A stretch of DNA of 64,000 nucleotides from the NCBI GenBank assembly GCA_020161855.1, contig JAIUNJ010000005.1, positions 1 to 64,000 of the forward strand. The letters run 5' to 3'. Made by a program: the position numbers and the translations under genes. The stretch comes from Pseudomonadota bacterium. GTDB lineage: Bacteria; Pseudomonadota; Alphaproteobacteria; Rhizobiales; Aestuariivirgaceae. Numbering within the stretch: the first letter of the stretch is position 1; each line of letters starts with the position of its first letter. Positions 9,400 through 18,210 of this stretch are shown here, in pieces. Below the pieces are notes generated by a model. That model saw only the letters and a program-made list of their open reading frames with translations, searched no databases and was not told the DNA's origin.

Positions 9400-10662
9400 T
9401 CACTTGCTCAGGTAAACCTGGTTGGCGATGGCCAGCTTGATGTTCTCGAAGGCCTGCGTCAGGTCGGTGTCGCTGTTGGCCACGAAGAAGTCCGTCGTGG
9501 CATTGGTGGCGCATTTCTGCAGGCGCTTGCGCGTCGAGCTGTCGTCAAGATCGAAAGCCAGCGTGATCACGGTGATCCCTGAGTTCTTCACGTTCTTGCA
9601 CAGCTCTTCGAGATTGCTCTCGCCCTGCGCCACGCTGCGCACCGTTCCCGGGCCAAAGGCAGGTTCGGTCTGCATGCCGTCGGTCAGCACGATCATGAAC
9701 TTGCGGGTTTCGGTGTCGCTGTAGGAAGCGCCGCCGGCATAGGGCGCGTTGGGCGACAGCACATGATAGCCAAACTCCACGCCGAGCGCGATGTGCGTCC
9801 AGGCATAGGGCTTCATGGCGGCAAGCTGGGTGGTGACGCTTGCCGTGTCGGTGGTCAGCGGCTTCACCACGAGCTTGTTGGTCTTGTAGCCGTCACAGCC
9901 CCATGAGGCATGATCAGGCGCAATGGCCTGGCCCCATTTGGTTGCCGCAGCCGTGCCCGGCGTGGCGTCGGTGAGGTTGTAGGGATACTTCCGGTCCTGG
10001 GTGCAGCCGGTCCAGCTTGCACCGCTTGCCCCCAGCACATAGCCCGAAGGCAGCGTCGTGTAGACATGATGCGAGAAGGGCACGAGGCCGAACTGCACCT
10101 TGCCGGGATTGGCCGCGGCCAGATCATTGACCAGCGATGTTGCCGCTTCGCGCATGGCCACATACTTGACCTTGGCGCCGGACACTTCGCTCATGGAGGC
10201 TGAATAGTCGAGGACCAGCACCACCTCGGCCTTCTTGTCGGAAGCGAGGATCACGTCGGCTTCGCCGTTGATCACCATGGAACTGATGCCGGCAACGCGC
10301 ATGAAGGAGGTTGGCATCTCGCCGGAAGCATGAGCGAGCATCACGCCGTTCTCGACCTTGAAATCCGTGTCGATGTCGATGCTGTCGGCCGCACCCTTGG
10401 CGATGACCGCGTTGAAGGCCGCCTGCGCTGCGGCGATGCGCGCGCTGTCGGCGACATTCAGCATGGCGCCACCCGCCAGGGCACCGGCGTCAATGGCGGC
10501 CTGCATGTGGGTCTGGGCCGCACCATAGCGGGCGAAGTCGATGGCAGCGCCAGCGCCGAGCAGCACCGGCACGGCGGCCAGCGCATAGATGATGCCCGTA
10601 TTGCCGCGCGATGATGTCCAGAATGACCTGATGCGCGCTGAGACGCGCGAGAAAACCGGCAT
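9400..10662 (-). CDS. TadE/TadG-like pilus-assembly protein with von Willebrand A domain
   Basis: A 420-residue protein. The N-terminus has the TadG pattern: a basic stretch, SSRGNTGIIYALAAVPVLLG as a single membrane anchor, then the conserved AAIDFARYGAAQTHMQAAID segment. A vWA domain follows from about residue 155 with the metal site DYSASMS (DxSxS) and a later VLTDGMQT. Such proteins serve Flp/Tad pilus secretion or are secreted adhesins; no other tad gene is near, so this is an isolated copy. It has several cysteines in the vWA insert (TGCTQ, WGCDG) that could form disulfides outside the inner membrane. The ATG at 10662 has GAGG six bases upstream. Confidence 0.85.
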   Translation of the reverse strand: MPVFSRVSARIRSFWTSSRGNTGIIYALAAVPVLLGAGAAIDFARYGAAQTHMQAAIDAGALAGGAMLNVADSARIAAAQAAFNAVIAKGAADSIDIDTDFKVENGVMLAHASGEMPTSFMRVAGISSMVINGEADVILASDKKAEVVLVLDYSASMSEVSGAKVKYVAMREAATSLVNDLAAANPGKVQFGLVPFSHHVYTTLPSGYVLGASGASWTGCTQDRKYPYNLTDATPGTAAATKWGQAIAPDHASWGCDGYKTNKLVVKPLTTDTASVTTQLAAMKPYAWTHIALGVEFGYHVLSPNAPYAGGASYSDTETRKFMIVLTDGMQTEPAFGPGTVRSVAQGESNLEELCKNVKNSGITVITLAFDLDDSSTRKRLQKCATNATTDFFVANSDTDLTQAFENIKLAIANQVYLSK

Positions 10663-10782
10663 GTTGCACCTCTTCCTGTGCCAGCACGGCACAGGGCCGG
10701 GCGGACAAGGGCAGACGAGCAAGCGCGATTCCGCTGCAGCAGTGCAGCAGGCGGCACAGCGAGTCAGGGTTTATGGATGTGG

Positions 10783-11385
10783 TTAAAGCGGCTTCCGGGC
10801 GCGGATCGCCTGGGTCAGCGTCCCTTCGTCGAGATAATCCAGCTCGCCGCCCACAGGCACGCCATGGGCCAGCCTCGAGGCGGAAACGCCGCGCTCCTTC
10901 AGGCGCTCGGTGATGTAGTGGGCCGTCGTCTGGCCCTCGACCGTGGCATTGGTCGCCAGCACCACCTCTTTCACGCCGCTCTCGCTCACCCGCGCGATCA
11001 GGCTGCCGATGTTGAGATCGTCGGGTGTCACGCCGCCCAGCGCCGAGAGCGTGCCGCCAAGCACATGATAGAGCCCCGTCCAGGCATTGGCCCGTTCCAG
11101 CGCCCAGAGGTCGCCCACATCTTCCACCACGCAGATCATGCTGCGGTCGCGGCGCGGATCGGCACACACCGAACAGGGGTCGACCGTATCGACATTGCCG
11201 CACACCGAACAGGCGCTCACCTTGTGGCGCGCCTCTTCCAGCGCAAGCGTCAGGGGGTCGAACAGCTTCTCGCGGTTCTTGATGAGATGCAGCACGGCGC
11301 GGCGCGCCGAACGCGGCCCCAGACCGGGCAGCCGCGCCAGCAACTGGATCAGCCGTTCAAGTTCCGGCCCCGCCTGCCGCTTCAT
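10783..11385 (-). CDS. recR: Recombination mediator RecR
   Basis: A 200-residue RecR, partner of RecF/RecO in loading RecA on gapped DNA. The helix-hairpin-helix part ([19 protein letters not shown]) is followed by the four-cysteine zinc site [16 protein letters not shown] and a Toprim domain ([14 protein letters not shown] ... [16 protein letters not shown]). Length equals the family standard. Last gene of the dnaX-ebfC-recR operon, starting 6 bases after the ebfC stop. Confidence 0.97.
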   Translation of the reverse strand: MKRQAGPELERLIQLLARLPGLGPRSARRAVLHLIKNREKLFDPLTLALEEARHKVSACSVCGNVDTVDPCSVCADPRRDRSMICVVEDVGDLWALERANAWTGLYHVLGGTLSALGGVTPDDLNIGSLIARVSESGVKEVVLATNATVEGQTTAHYITERLKERGVSASRLAHGVPVGGELDYLDEGTLTQAIRARKPL

Positions 11386-11391
11386 GGGAGA

Positions 11392-11715
11392 TCAGAACGG
11401 CAGGTTGAAGCCGGGCGGCAAGGGCAGCCCGCCGGTGATCGCCTTCAGTTCCTCGGCCGCCAGCGCCTCGGCCTTTGCCTTGGCATCGTTCAGGGCCGCC
11501 ATCAGCAGGTCTTCGACAATGTCCTTCTCCTCGGGCTTGAGCATGGACGGATCGATGTCGATCCCCTTCACCGCGCCCTTGCCGGTCATCGTCACCTTGA
11601 CGAGGCCGCCGCCCGATTGCCCTGTCACCGACAGCGTATCGAGTTTTGCCTGCATGTCCGCCATGCGCGACTGCATGGATTGGACCTGTTTCATGATGTC
11701 AGCGAGATTCTTCAT
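11392..11715 (-). CDS. ebfC: YbaB/EbfC nucleoid-associated protein
   Basis: A 107-residue member of the YbaB/EbfC family, small dimeric DNA-binding proteins. Typical parts are the N-terminal helix MKNLADIMKQVQSMQSRM, the GGGLVKVTMTGKG strand pair, DPSMLKPEEKDIVEDLL and the glycine-rich PPGFNLPF end. The ATG at 11715 overlaps the end of dnaX by 17 bases, the usual coupling in this operon; the reading frame is open further upstream but that is the dnaX shadow. The family often sits between dnaX and recR, as here. Confidence 0.95.
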   Translation of the reverse strand: MKNLADIMKQVQSMQSRMADMQAKLDTLSVTGQSGGGLVKVTMTGKGAVKGIDIDPSMLKPEEKDIVEDLLMAALNDAKAKAEALAAEELKAITGGLPLPPGFNLPF

Positions 11716-13402
11716 CCTGGTCTTCCGAAAGAATGGGTGTGAATGGCTGGTGCACGTTGGAAATCTCGGCACCGGGGAAAGCCTTGAGCACGGCGGCCAC
11801 CGTCGGGTCGCTGCGGGCGTCCTCGAAGGCGCGGTTGCGGGCCGACTTGCGCTGCTCGGCGATGGGCGTGGCACCACCCTCCTTGGCCAGCATCACCATC
11901 CAGCGCCGGCCGGTCCAGGCCTCGAGCTTGCGTGACAATTCTCCAGGCAGGCCGGGCGAGGCCTGCGGCTCGAGCGCGATCTCGACCTTGCCTTCGGTCA
12001 CGGCGATGGGCCGCACGAAGCGCTCGAGGTCGGTCTTGAGCTTGATGTCGCGGTGCGTATCGGCAAGTGCCAGGATGTCGGTGAACTGCTTCACCGCAAC
12101 GGTTTCGCTGGTGCTCCGCGCGCCGGGCGCCTGCGGGGCTGGGGCGCTGACGGGCGCAAGATTGCCCTGGGCCTGCGGCGTGTCGGCCGGCATTTTCACG
12201 GCAGCGGCAAGCGGCACAACCGTCGCCGTCACTGCTGGCGCTGATTGCGCGATCCGGGCCAGTTCGGTGGCTGGCGGCATGTCGGCGGCATGGGCGAGCC
12301 GGATCAGCACCATCTCCGCCGCCTGTTCGGGGTTGCCGGCAGCGGCCGTCTCGGCGATGCCCTTGAGCAGCATCTGCCAGGCTCGCGAGAGAGCCGCCAT
12401 GCCGAGTTCGTCGGCAAAGGCTGTCCCGCGCGTCTTCTCGGCTTCGGTGCGGGCGCCATCCTGCAGCGCCGAGGCGCGCGCCACCTTGAGGCGCGTCACC
12501 CAGTGCACGAAGTCGGCCATGTCCTCGAGGATCGTCTGTGGATCGGCGCCAGCTTCATGCTGGCGCGCCATCTCGGCCACCGCCGCAGCGGGATCGCCCT
12601 TCATCACCGCGGTGAAGAGTTCGATCACGCGGCTGCGGTCGACGATGCCGAGCATCTGCTCCACATCCGCCGCGCGCACCTTGCCGTCGCCATAGGCGAT
12701 GGCCTGGTCGAGCAGCGAAAGCCCGTCGCGCACCGAGCCTTCGGCGGCGCGGGCAATCATGCGCAGCGCCTCCTCCTCGGCCTCGACGTGCTCGAGTCCG
12801 GCGATGTTGCCGTAGTGCTGCATCAGCAGCGCCGCATCGAGGCGCTTCAGGTCGAAGCGCTGGCAGCGCGACAGGATCGTCACCGGCACCTTGCGGATCT
12901 CGGTCGTCGCGAAGATGAACTTCACATGCGGCGGCGGTTCTTCCAGCGTCTTGAGCAGCGCGTTGAAGGCGCTCTTCGAGAGCATATGCACTTCGTCGAT
13001 GATATAGACCTTCACGCGCGCCTGCACCGGGGCATAGCGCACGCTGTCGATGATCTCGCGCATGTTGTCGACGCCGGTGTTGGACGCGGCGTCCATCTCG
13101 ATCACGTCCATGTGCCGCGATTCAAGGATCGCCTCGCATTGCGGCGTCATCTCCTTGAGATCGACGGTGGGGCCGGAAGGATAGTTCAGCGCCCGTGCGA
13201 TCAGGCGCGCCGTCGTGGTCTTGCCCACACCGCGCACGCCGGTCAGCATATAGGCCTGCGCGATGCGGCCGGTGGCGAAGGCATTGGTGAGGGTGCGCAC
13301 CATCGCCTCCTGCCCGATGAGGGCAGAGAAATCCTTCGGGCGGTATTTCCGGGCCAGAACGCGGTATCCCGCCGCACTTGCTCCGGTGTTGCTGTCGGCC
13401 AT
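11699..13402 (-). CDS. dnaX: DNA polymerase III subunits gamma and tau
   Basis: A 567-residue clamp-loader ATPase. AAA+ marks: KYRPKDFSALIGQ, Walker A in GVRGVGKTTTARL, Walker B DEVHMLS, sensor 1 ATTEIRKVP, arginine finger in ILSRCQRF. The C-terminal third is Ala/Pro-rich (tau linker) then the polymerase-binding part. The zinc-module cysteines of E. coli DnaX are mostly missing: where CxxCxxC is expected only one Cys remains (EMTPQCEAI), as is common in alphaproteobacteria. Whether a shorter gamma form is made by frameshifting cannot be told. First protein gene after the SRP RNA gene on the same strand. Confidence 0.96.
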   Translation of the reverse strand: MADSNTGASAAGYRVLARKYRPKDFSALIGQEAMVRTLTNAFATGRIAQAYMLTGVRGVGKTTTARLIARALNYPSGPTVDLKEMTPQCEAILESRHMDVIEMDAASNTGVDNMREIIDSVRYAPVQARVKVYIIDEVHMLSKSAFNALLKTLEEPPPHVKFIFATTEIRKVPVTILSRCQRFDLKRLDAALLMQHYGNIAGLEHVEAEEEALRMIARAAEGSVRDGLSLLDQAIAYGDGKVRAADVEQMLGIVDRSRVIELFTAVMKGDPAAAVAEMARQHEAGADPQTILEDMADFVHWVTRLKVARASALQDGARTEAEKTRGTAFADELGMAALSRAWQMLLKGIAETAAAGNPEQAAEMVLIRLAHAADMPPATELARIAQSAPAVTATVVPLAAAVKMPADTPQAQGNLAPVSAPAPQAPGARSTSETVAVKQFTDILALADTHRDIKLKTDLERFVRPIAVTEGKVEIALEPQASPGLPGELSRKLEAWTGRRWMVMLAKEGGATPIAEQRKSARNRAFEDARSDPTVAAVLKAFPGAEISNVHQPFTPILSEDQDEESR

Positions 13403-13524
13403 GGTTGCAGAGCATTAGAACAGGGTTGCGGGCGGTGAAACAACCAAATCGCATGACACCGCAACGGCCTCGCGCAAGGCCGGATTTCCATCCGGTCTCA
13501 ATAGCTTGCGGCAATGTCTGAAGT

Positions 13525-13620
13525 GGGAGGCTGGACGGGCAACCCGTAACAATCTCGTTGGGGCTGCTACCTTCCGGTCCTGACCCGGTTGGCGAGCATC
13601 ACGTCTGCTGCCAACCTCCC
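13525..13620 (-). ncRNA. ffs: Small SRP RNA (4.5S)
   Basis: On the minus strand the segment contains the domain IV hairpin core GGTCAGGACCGGAAGGTAGC (GGAA tetraloop and the Ffh-binding asymmetric loop), and the two ends pair (GGGAGG at 13525-13530 with CCTCCC at 13615-13620). About 96 nt, the size of the compact bacterial SRP RNA. It lies about 120 bases ahead of dnaX on the same strand, a placement seen in many bacteria. Exact ends are estimated from the outer stem. Confidence 0.9.
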
Positions 13621-13687
13621 GCCGCGCCATATAGGGAAGGACGCGGGCCGTTGCAACATCGGGTGAGGACGGCCCGCACCGCTGCAT

Positions 13688-14191
13688 TCACGTCTTGGGC
13701 AAGGTCACCCGGTAGAAGGGTGCGGGTGCGGCACCACCGGGGCCGATCGGCGCAGGCACCTGGTTTTCTGCCGGAGGCAGCGACAGGAGATAGGCCGCCA
13801 GCGCGCCCGCATCCTCGTCGGTCAGATACAGGAAGCTCGGCCAGGGCATCACCGGTGCCAGGATGCGTCCATCGGGGCGCACACCCTTGCGGATGGCCGC
13901 CACGAGTTCGGCCTCGCTCCAGCCGGCAAGGCCGGTCTTGTCCGGGGTGAGGTTGGGCGGCCAGAAGGTTCCGAGGCCCGGTATCTCAAAGCCCACCGTG
14001 CCGCCAGACAGGCCCGCTTCCGCGATGGGCGCGCCGTCCGGGCCGCGCGGCATGTGACAGCCCGCGCAATCCATGATCCGGGACAGATACTGGCCGCGCG
14101 CCAGACGGGCGCTGTCCACCTCCTCGGCGAAGGCAGGGGTTGTACCGAGAACGAGCAGCGCCAGCGCAAGGCGGATGGCAATGCGAAACAT
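13688..14191 (-). CDS. Secreted cytochrome c
   Basis: A 167-residue mono-haem cytochrome c. Signal peptide MFRIAIRLALALLVLGTTPAFA, then the haem site CAGCH (Cys42, Cys45, His46) and a probable axial Met in APVMPWPSF, with the Y-x-L-T-D-x-D-x-x-A-L-A-A-Y-L closing helix of class I cytochromes. The long insert GLGTFWPPNLTPDKTGLAGWSEAEL is of the type found in the cytochrome subunits of alcohol/gluconate dehydrogenases and related carriers. GGAG lies seven bases before the ATG. It follows the FAD oxidoreductase gene by 52 bases on the same strand, so it may be its electron acceptor (inference). Confidence 0.88.
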   Translation of the reverse strand: MFRIAIRLALALLVLGTTPAFAEEVDSARLARGQYLSRIMDCAGCHMPRGPDGAPIAEAGLSGGTVGFEIPGLGTFWPPNLTPDKTGLAGWSEAELVAAIRKGVRPDGRILAPVMPWPSFLYLTDEDAGALAAYLLSLPPAENQVPAPIGPGGAAPAPFYRVTLPKT

Positions 14192-14213
14192 GATTCATCT
14201 CCATTCAGGAAGA

Positions 14214-14237
14214 TCCGCCCGGCTGTCGCCGGGCGGA
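14214..14237 (-). repeat. Intercistronic inverted repeat
   Basis: A perfect 10-bp stem (14214-14223 with 14228-14237, 4-base loop) lies between the FAD oxidoreductase stop and the cytochrome c start. On the minus strand only TCTTCC follows, so it is at best a weak terminator and may instead stabilise the upstream message or tune the ratio of the two products. Confidence 0.6.
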
Positions 14238-14243
14238 AACAGC

Positions 14244-15605
14244 TCAAGCAGCAAGGGCGACGCGCACACGGCCTGCGAAGAGCCCGTCCGGATCATGCTG
14301 CGCGGAAAGCGCTGCAAGGCGCACCGCCACCGCATCCGAATGGGTCTTCAGGCGCCGGCGCGGATTGTCGAGATCGGTGTAGCCGATGTAGCTCCCGACG
14401 CTGATCGGCAGCAGTGTCTCGATCACGCCGCGCGTCCAGGCGATCTGCACCTGGTCCTCGCTCGCCTCTTCCCAGATGCCGTAGAAGGCAGCGAAGATCC
14501 GGCCGATGCTGGAAAAGGCACCATTGCCCAGTGGCGCTGCTTGCGGCGAACGCAACGAGGCGAGCGCGAAGCTGCGCGGCGACGGGGCCGCCGAGACCGC
14601 TGCAACGAGACGTGCCAGCACCTGCCCAAAGCTGCCATCTGACCAGACCGAATCCACGCCGTAGCGGAGGCCATCCGGCATGGACTGCGCGATGATCCCA
14701 TAGAGAACTTCGAGCGGTGTTGGCCCGGCTTCCATCACATGCAGTGCGGCAGGTGCGCCTTCAGCAATCGCGGCGAGGGCAGCGCGCGCCTCCTGGTCGC
14801 TTGGCGAGAACGCGGTCATGATGACCTCGATCACCTTGCCTTCGACGGGCATGCCGGGCGGCGGCGCGGCAACCTTCGCGGTGAACTCGACATTGCGCAG
14901 GCCTTTGGCAACCGCACGTTCCGCCCATGCGGCAACCTCGTCGGCCATGGCCGTGGGATAGACGTGCACGGCCGTCAGGATGGCCGGGGCCTTCTGCAGG
15001 CGCAGATGATAGGCCGTGACGATACCGAAGAATCCCGGCCCCGCGCCGCGCGCGGCCCAGAAGATATCGGCATGTTCAGTCTCATTGGCGAGGATGAGGC
15101 TGCCATCGGCCAGCACGACTTCAAAGGCTTCGACCGAGAAGCAGGCAATGCCCCACTCGCTCGAATTCCAGCCGATGCCGCCACCGAGAAGATAGCCGCT
15201 CATGGTCACGCTGCCGCAATGGCCAAGGGGGAAGGCCAGTCCGGCGCGCGCCAGTTCCTGCGCCATCTTCAGGTTCGTGACGGCAGGCTCGATCCGGGCC
15301 GTCTGGCGGCCGATGTCGATGCTGAAATTTGTGAAGCCGCCAAGATCGATGATCAGTTCGCCGCGCGCCGCCACACCGCTGAACTGGTGGCCGCCGCCGC
15401 GCGGCGACACCGTCATGCCGTTCTCGGCGGCGTAGCGCACAGCCTCCTGCACGTCCTGCACATTTTGTGCCCGCACAATGAGGCCTGCATAGTTTCTGGG
15501 CTTGCGGCCATTCCAGATTAGCCCGTCATTGATGGCTGCAAAACCCTTGTCACCGGCCGCGATAACCTGCCCGGTGATCCGTTCTCTCAAACTCTTGCTT
15601 GTCAT
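14244..15605 (-). CDS. FAD-linked oxidoreductase, berberine-bridge type
   Basis: A 453-residue PCMH-fold flavoprotein. The FAD loop SPRGGGHQFSG holds His73, and GHCGSVTMSGYLLGGG holds Cys130; in glucooligosaccharide oxidase-like enzymes this His/Cys pair binds FAD by two covalent links, and both are present here. The C-terminal BBE segment (GYTDLDNP ... DPDGLFAG) is also present. No signal peptide is seen. Such enzymes oxidise sugars, alcohols or alkaloid-like amines using oxygen or another acceptor. The ATG at 15605 has AGGA upstream; longer reading is open but not supported. Located just ahead of a secreted cytochrome c gene. Substrate unknown. Confidence 0.88.
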   Translation of the reverse strand: MTSKSLRERITGQVIAAGDKGFAAINDGLIWNGRKPRNYAGLIVRAQNVQDVQEAVRYAAENGMTVSPRGGGHQFSGVAARGELIIDLGGFTNFSIDIGRQTARIEPAVTNLKMAQELARAGLAFPLGHCGSVTMSGYLLGGGIGWNSSEWGIACFSVEAFEVVLADGSLILANETEHADIFWAARGAGPGFFGIVTAYHLRLQKAPAILTAVHVYPTAMADEVAAWAERAVAKGLRNVEFTAKVAAPPPGMPVEGKVIEVIMTAFSPSDQEARAALAAIAEGAPAALHVMEAGPTPLEVLYGIIAQSMPDGLRYGVDSVWSDGSFGQVLARLVAAVSAAPSPRSFALASLRSPQAAPLGNGAFSSIGRIFAAFYGIWEEASEDQVQIAWTRGVIETLLPISVGSYIGYTDLDNPRRRLKTHSDAVAVRLAALSAQHDPDGLFAGRVRVALAA

Positions 15606-15728
15606 ATCCGTCTTTCCTGTAAGCCCCTCGAAGCCGCAAAGCGGCGATGGCGGCGAACTAGGCGCAAACGGGCAGGCCCGCATGCTAAGACAAGCTGCGC
15701 TATTCCCTCACGAATACTCAAACAATAC

Positions 15729-17078
15729 TCAGGCGGGCAGGGAGGGAATTTCCTCAAGCGTCAGCCGGCTGTCGACAACAAGCCGCATGCGGCCGCGGCC
15801 GCATTTCTGGATCTGCAGGCAGGCGCCGCGTTCTTCCAGCCGCCGCCGCAGGAGAATGAGGCGCGCATCCAGGTTCTCCGAATGCGTGGGCAGGCGTAGC
15901 ACCGGGTCCACGCGCAGCTCGCGCAGCGAGAATTCCGTCCGTCCGGTTTCGTGATGAAGGCTCAGCAGGCGCCAGAGAATGGCACCGGCAACACCTTTGA
16001 TGAGATAGTCGTTGTCGAGGAAGATGCTTTGGTCGAAGGCGTAGTAGCGCACGGCCACGGTGCGCTCCGTCGCGACGGGAGCAGGAGGAACGGCGACCTC
16101 CGTCTCTTCGGCGTCCGGCTGCAGGTGGATCATGCGTGCACCCAGATGGCTCGCGATCAACGCCAGCGCATCTTCGTCCTCATAGCCGAAGGCCATGACA
16201 CTCTCGGATTCGGCAAAGAGCACGCCCAGCAACCGGCCTGCCGCAGTGATCGGCAGGGCGATCTGGCTTTGCGGTTCGGCCAGACCCGGAAAGGGAATGG
16301 CGCGGGCCGCTTCCGCAACAATCCCCAGGCGCCGCGCCGAGTCGGTCACGGCTGCGCTATAGCGATAGTCGCTTGTAAAGAAGTTGATGCAGATGGGTGT
16401 GTTCTCGCGCGCGGCAACGCCAATGACACCCTCGCCGAATGCCACCTCGGCACCGGCACCCGACGTGGGATAGCCACGCGAGGCAACAGTGTAGAGCCTG
16501 TCCTGGTCTTCCTCTGCCATCAGCAGGATGGAGTGGCGGATGCCGAAATCCCGTTCCAGGCATTCACTTGCGCAATCGAGAAGCCTTTCGAGATCGGTAC
16601 AGCGGTCGAGCGCCGCGAAGGAACGGCGCACCAGCGTCATCAGCGGCTTTGCTTCCTGCGGCGGATAGGCTGCTGAGCCCGGCACGGCGGAAACACCGGT
16701 GACCCGGAAGATGTCGGCCCCCAGAAGCCTGAAGACAGATTCCATGCCGTGGTGTGAGGCAATGCCTGCGAGCTGGGCCTTCATGCGCTCAAAGACCGGC
16801 CCCGTCGTCTGGGTCTCGACAAACTCCAGATCGAGCCGGTGGTGCTGCAGCGTCGCCGGGTCAGCGATCTGCACCGCGGCCCGCCGCGTTGCCAGCAGGT
16901 TCCGCCGGGTTTTGTTGAAGAACTGGTAGGACAGCGCCACGTGATCTGCGTCGACATAATAGACCTGGCTGATCATCGAGACGTTGGGCACGCCTTCGCT
17001 GTCACAGGTCGAAATGATTGCCGCTAGAATGCCCTCCAGCGACCGCCGCAACTGCTCGATGCAATAAGCCGCTGTCAT
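15729..17078 (-). CDS. Three-part protein: PNPOx-like, GAF and winged-helix-like regions
   Basis: A 449-residue protein with three parts. Residues 1-150 resemble the flavin-binding split barrel of pyridoxamine 5'-phosphate oxidases (AIISTCDSEGVPNVSMISQV, NKTRRNLLATRRAAVQIADP). Residues about 155-310 look like a GAF domain (LERLLDCASECLERDFGIRH, FGEGVIGVAA, LPITAAGRLLGVLFAES). The last 110 residues (LPTHSENLDARLILLRRRL ... GRGRMRLVV) look like the winged helix of OmpR-type regulators. It may sense a flavin, redox state or small ligand and act on DNA; this is inferred from the architecture. Its ATG overlaps the stop of the PNPOx-like gene upstream by 4 bases (ATGA), so the two are translated together. 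Confidence 0.75.
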   Translation of the reverse strand: MTAAYCIEQLRRSLEGILAAIISTCDSEGVPNVSMISQVYYVDADHVALSYQFFNKTRRNLLATRRAAVQIADPATLQHHRLDLEFVETQTTGPVFERMKAQLAGIASHHGMESVFRLLGADIFRVTGVSAVPGSAAYPPQEAKPLMTLVRRSFAALDRCTDLERLLDCASECLERDFGIRHSILLMAEEDQDRLYTVASRGYPTSGAGAEVAFGEGVIGVAARENTPICINFFTSDYRYSAAVTDSARRLGIVAEAARAIPFPGLAEPQSQIALPITAAGRLLGVLFAESESVMAFGYEDEDALALIASHLGARMIHLQPDAEETEVAVPPAPVATERTVAVRYYAFDQSIFLDNDYLIKGVAGAILWRLLSLHHETGRTEFSLRELRVDPVLRLPTHSENLDARLILLRRRLEERGACLQIQKCGRGRMRLVVDSRLTLEEIPSLPA

Positions 17079-17620
17079 TTCAGTTCTCCTCCGGCTCCGG
17101 GGCCTGGAGTCTGCGTGAACACACGGTCGGGAACGAACTCGATCGCCACCATCTGCTGCGCATCGAACGACACATAACCGCGCGCCACGGCAGGCGGAAA
17201 ACCGAGGCCGATCAGGTCAACCCTCAGAATATCGGTCTGGCGGTCCATCTCCGGCAGGTCGTCGGAAATCGCCGGCCGCACCACCGCCGAAGATGACTTC
17301 ACCTGGAATGACCGATGGTCACGCGGTGTCGAGAACGTGACAGCCAGCGGCTGGCCCTGCGAGAGAAGCTCGAGGAGTTCCACATTGGCAATTCTGCTGA
17401 CGATCACGCGAAGCGTGCCATTGGCCAGGATCCGGCAACCGATACCGGTCCCGACACGCGGCCACCCCTCCTTGCTGCATGTGCCGAGGCAGACGGCCAT
17501 GCCGCCTTGCGCCATCGCCATGAGGTCAGGCGTCAGCAGCGTCGAGCGCGGCGTCCGGCTCTGGCTGGCCCAGGCAGCGGCGTCAGCAGCCGGACTGGTC
17601 GGCTTGAACTGGGTTGCCAC
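17075..17620 (-). CDS. Pyridoxamine 5'-phosphate oxidase-fold protein
   Basis: A 181-residue split-barrel protein (AMAQGGMAVCLGTCSKEGWP, then FSTPRDHRSFQVKSSSAVVRP), of the broad PNPOx-like group whose members bind FMN, F420 or haem. It is not the classical PdxH. No ATG exists near the start; the GTG at 17620 with GGGAG five bases before is the best choice, and the frame further upstream looks like non-coding. It forms an operon with the PNPOx-GAF protein, whose start overlaps its stop. A regulator/enzyme pair built on the same fold suggests shared ligand sensing (inference). Confidence 0.75.
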   Translation of the reverse strand: MATQFKPTSPAADAAAWASQSRTPRSTLLTPDLMAMAQGGMAVCLGTCSKEGWPRVGTGIGCRILANGTLRVIVSRIANVELLELLSQGQPLAVTFSTPRDHRSFQVKSSSAVVRPAISDDLPEMDRQTDILRVDLIGLGFPPAVARGYVSFDAQQMVAIEFVPDRVFTQTPGPGAGGELK

Positions 17621-17799
17621 GTCTTCTCCCTCTCCCCCACGGCTCGAAACGCATACACCAGCCAAAGGCGCGGTCCAACATGGACGGCCCGTGCTGGCGG
17701 CCGGTGGGAAGTTGCCGCCGGTCAGGCAGATGGACAGACACCGCATGCCCTTGCGAGGGACACGGCATCTGTGTCATGTCTTTTGGTCTTCAAGGCGGT

Positions 17800-17874
17800 G
17801 CGGGCGTAGTTCAGTGGTAGAACTCTTGCTTCCCAAGCAAGATGTCGTGGGTTCGATTCCCATCGCCCGCTCCA
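17800..17874 (+). tRNA. tRNA-Gly (anticodon CCC)
   Basis: A full cloverleaf: acceptor GCGGGCG/CGCCCGC, D arm GTTCAGTGGTAGAAC, anticodon stem CTTGC/GCAAG with loop TTCCCAA (anticodon CCC, reads GGG), T arm GTGGGTTCGATTCCCAT, and an encoded CCA end. It resembles E. coli glyU closely. No integrase is next to it. Confidence 0.96.
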
Positions 17875-18210
17875 TTCCTCCCCGCATGTTGTGAAGCTGT
17901 TGTTTCAGGTTCCGCGCCAGCCGCCATGGCAGGGCACCCAAACGCATCATTTAAGCCACACGCTGCGTGAAGCCTTTTGCACCTTCGCCATGTCTTGAAT
18001 ACGCGGGCTGCCAGATGAGCCGGACGCTGCCGGCCCGCCATCCTCAACGCGAAGGATACGCTACGGAACCGGCCGGTCCCCACCCTCGTCGTCCTCGTGA
18101 GCTTGCAGGACTTGCTGGCGGGAATTCAGAACCCAATTCCGGATTGTCCACAAATCTAGTGAAACACCGCGCGCCTGTCAAGCACTAATTTCCAACCCTA
18201 GGAAAATTCT
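17875..18210. other. Intergenic stretch with nothing recognised
   Basis: 336 bases between tRNA-Gly and the 3' end of the dCTP deaminase gene. I see no open frame with a ribosome site, no tRNA-end duplication and no terminator. A loose inverted pair around GGAATT (about 18121-18140) is too weak to call. Confidence 0.5.

Noticed and set aside
12245-13438. 397-codon frame on the plus strand
   Set aside because: Shadow of dnaX, whose AAA+ motifs are complete on the minus strand.
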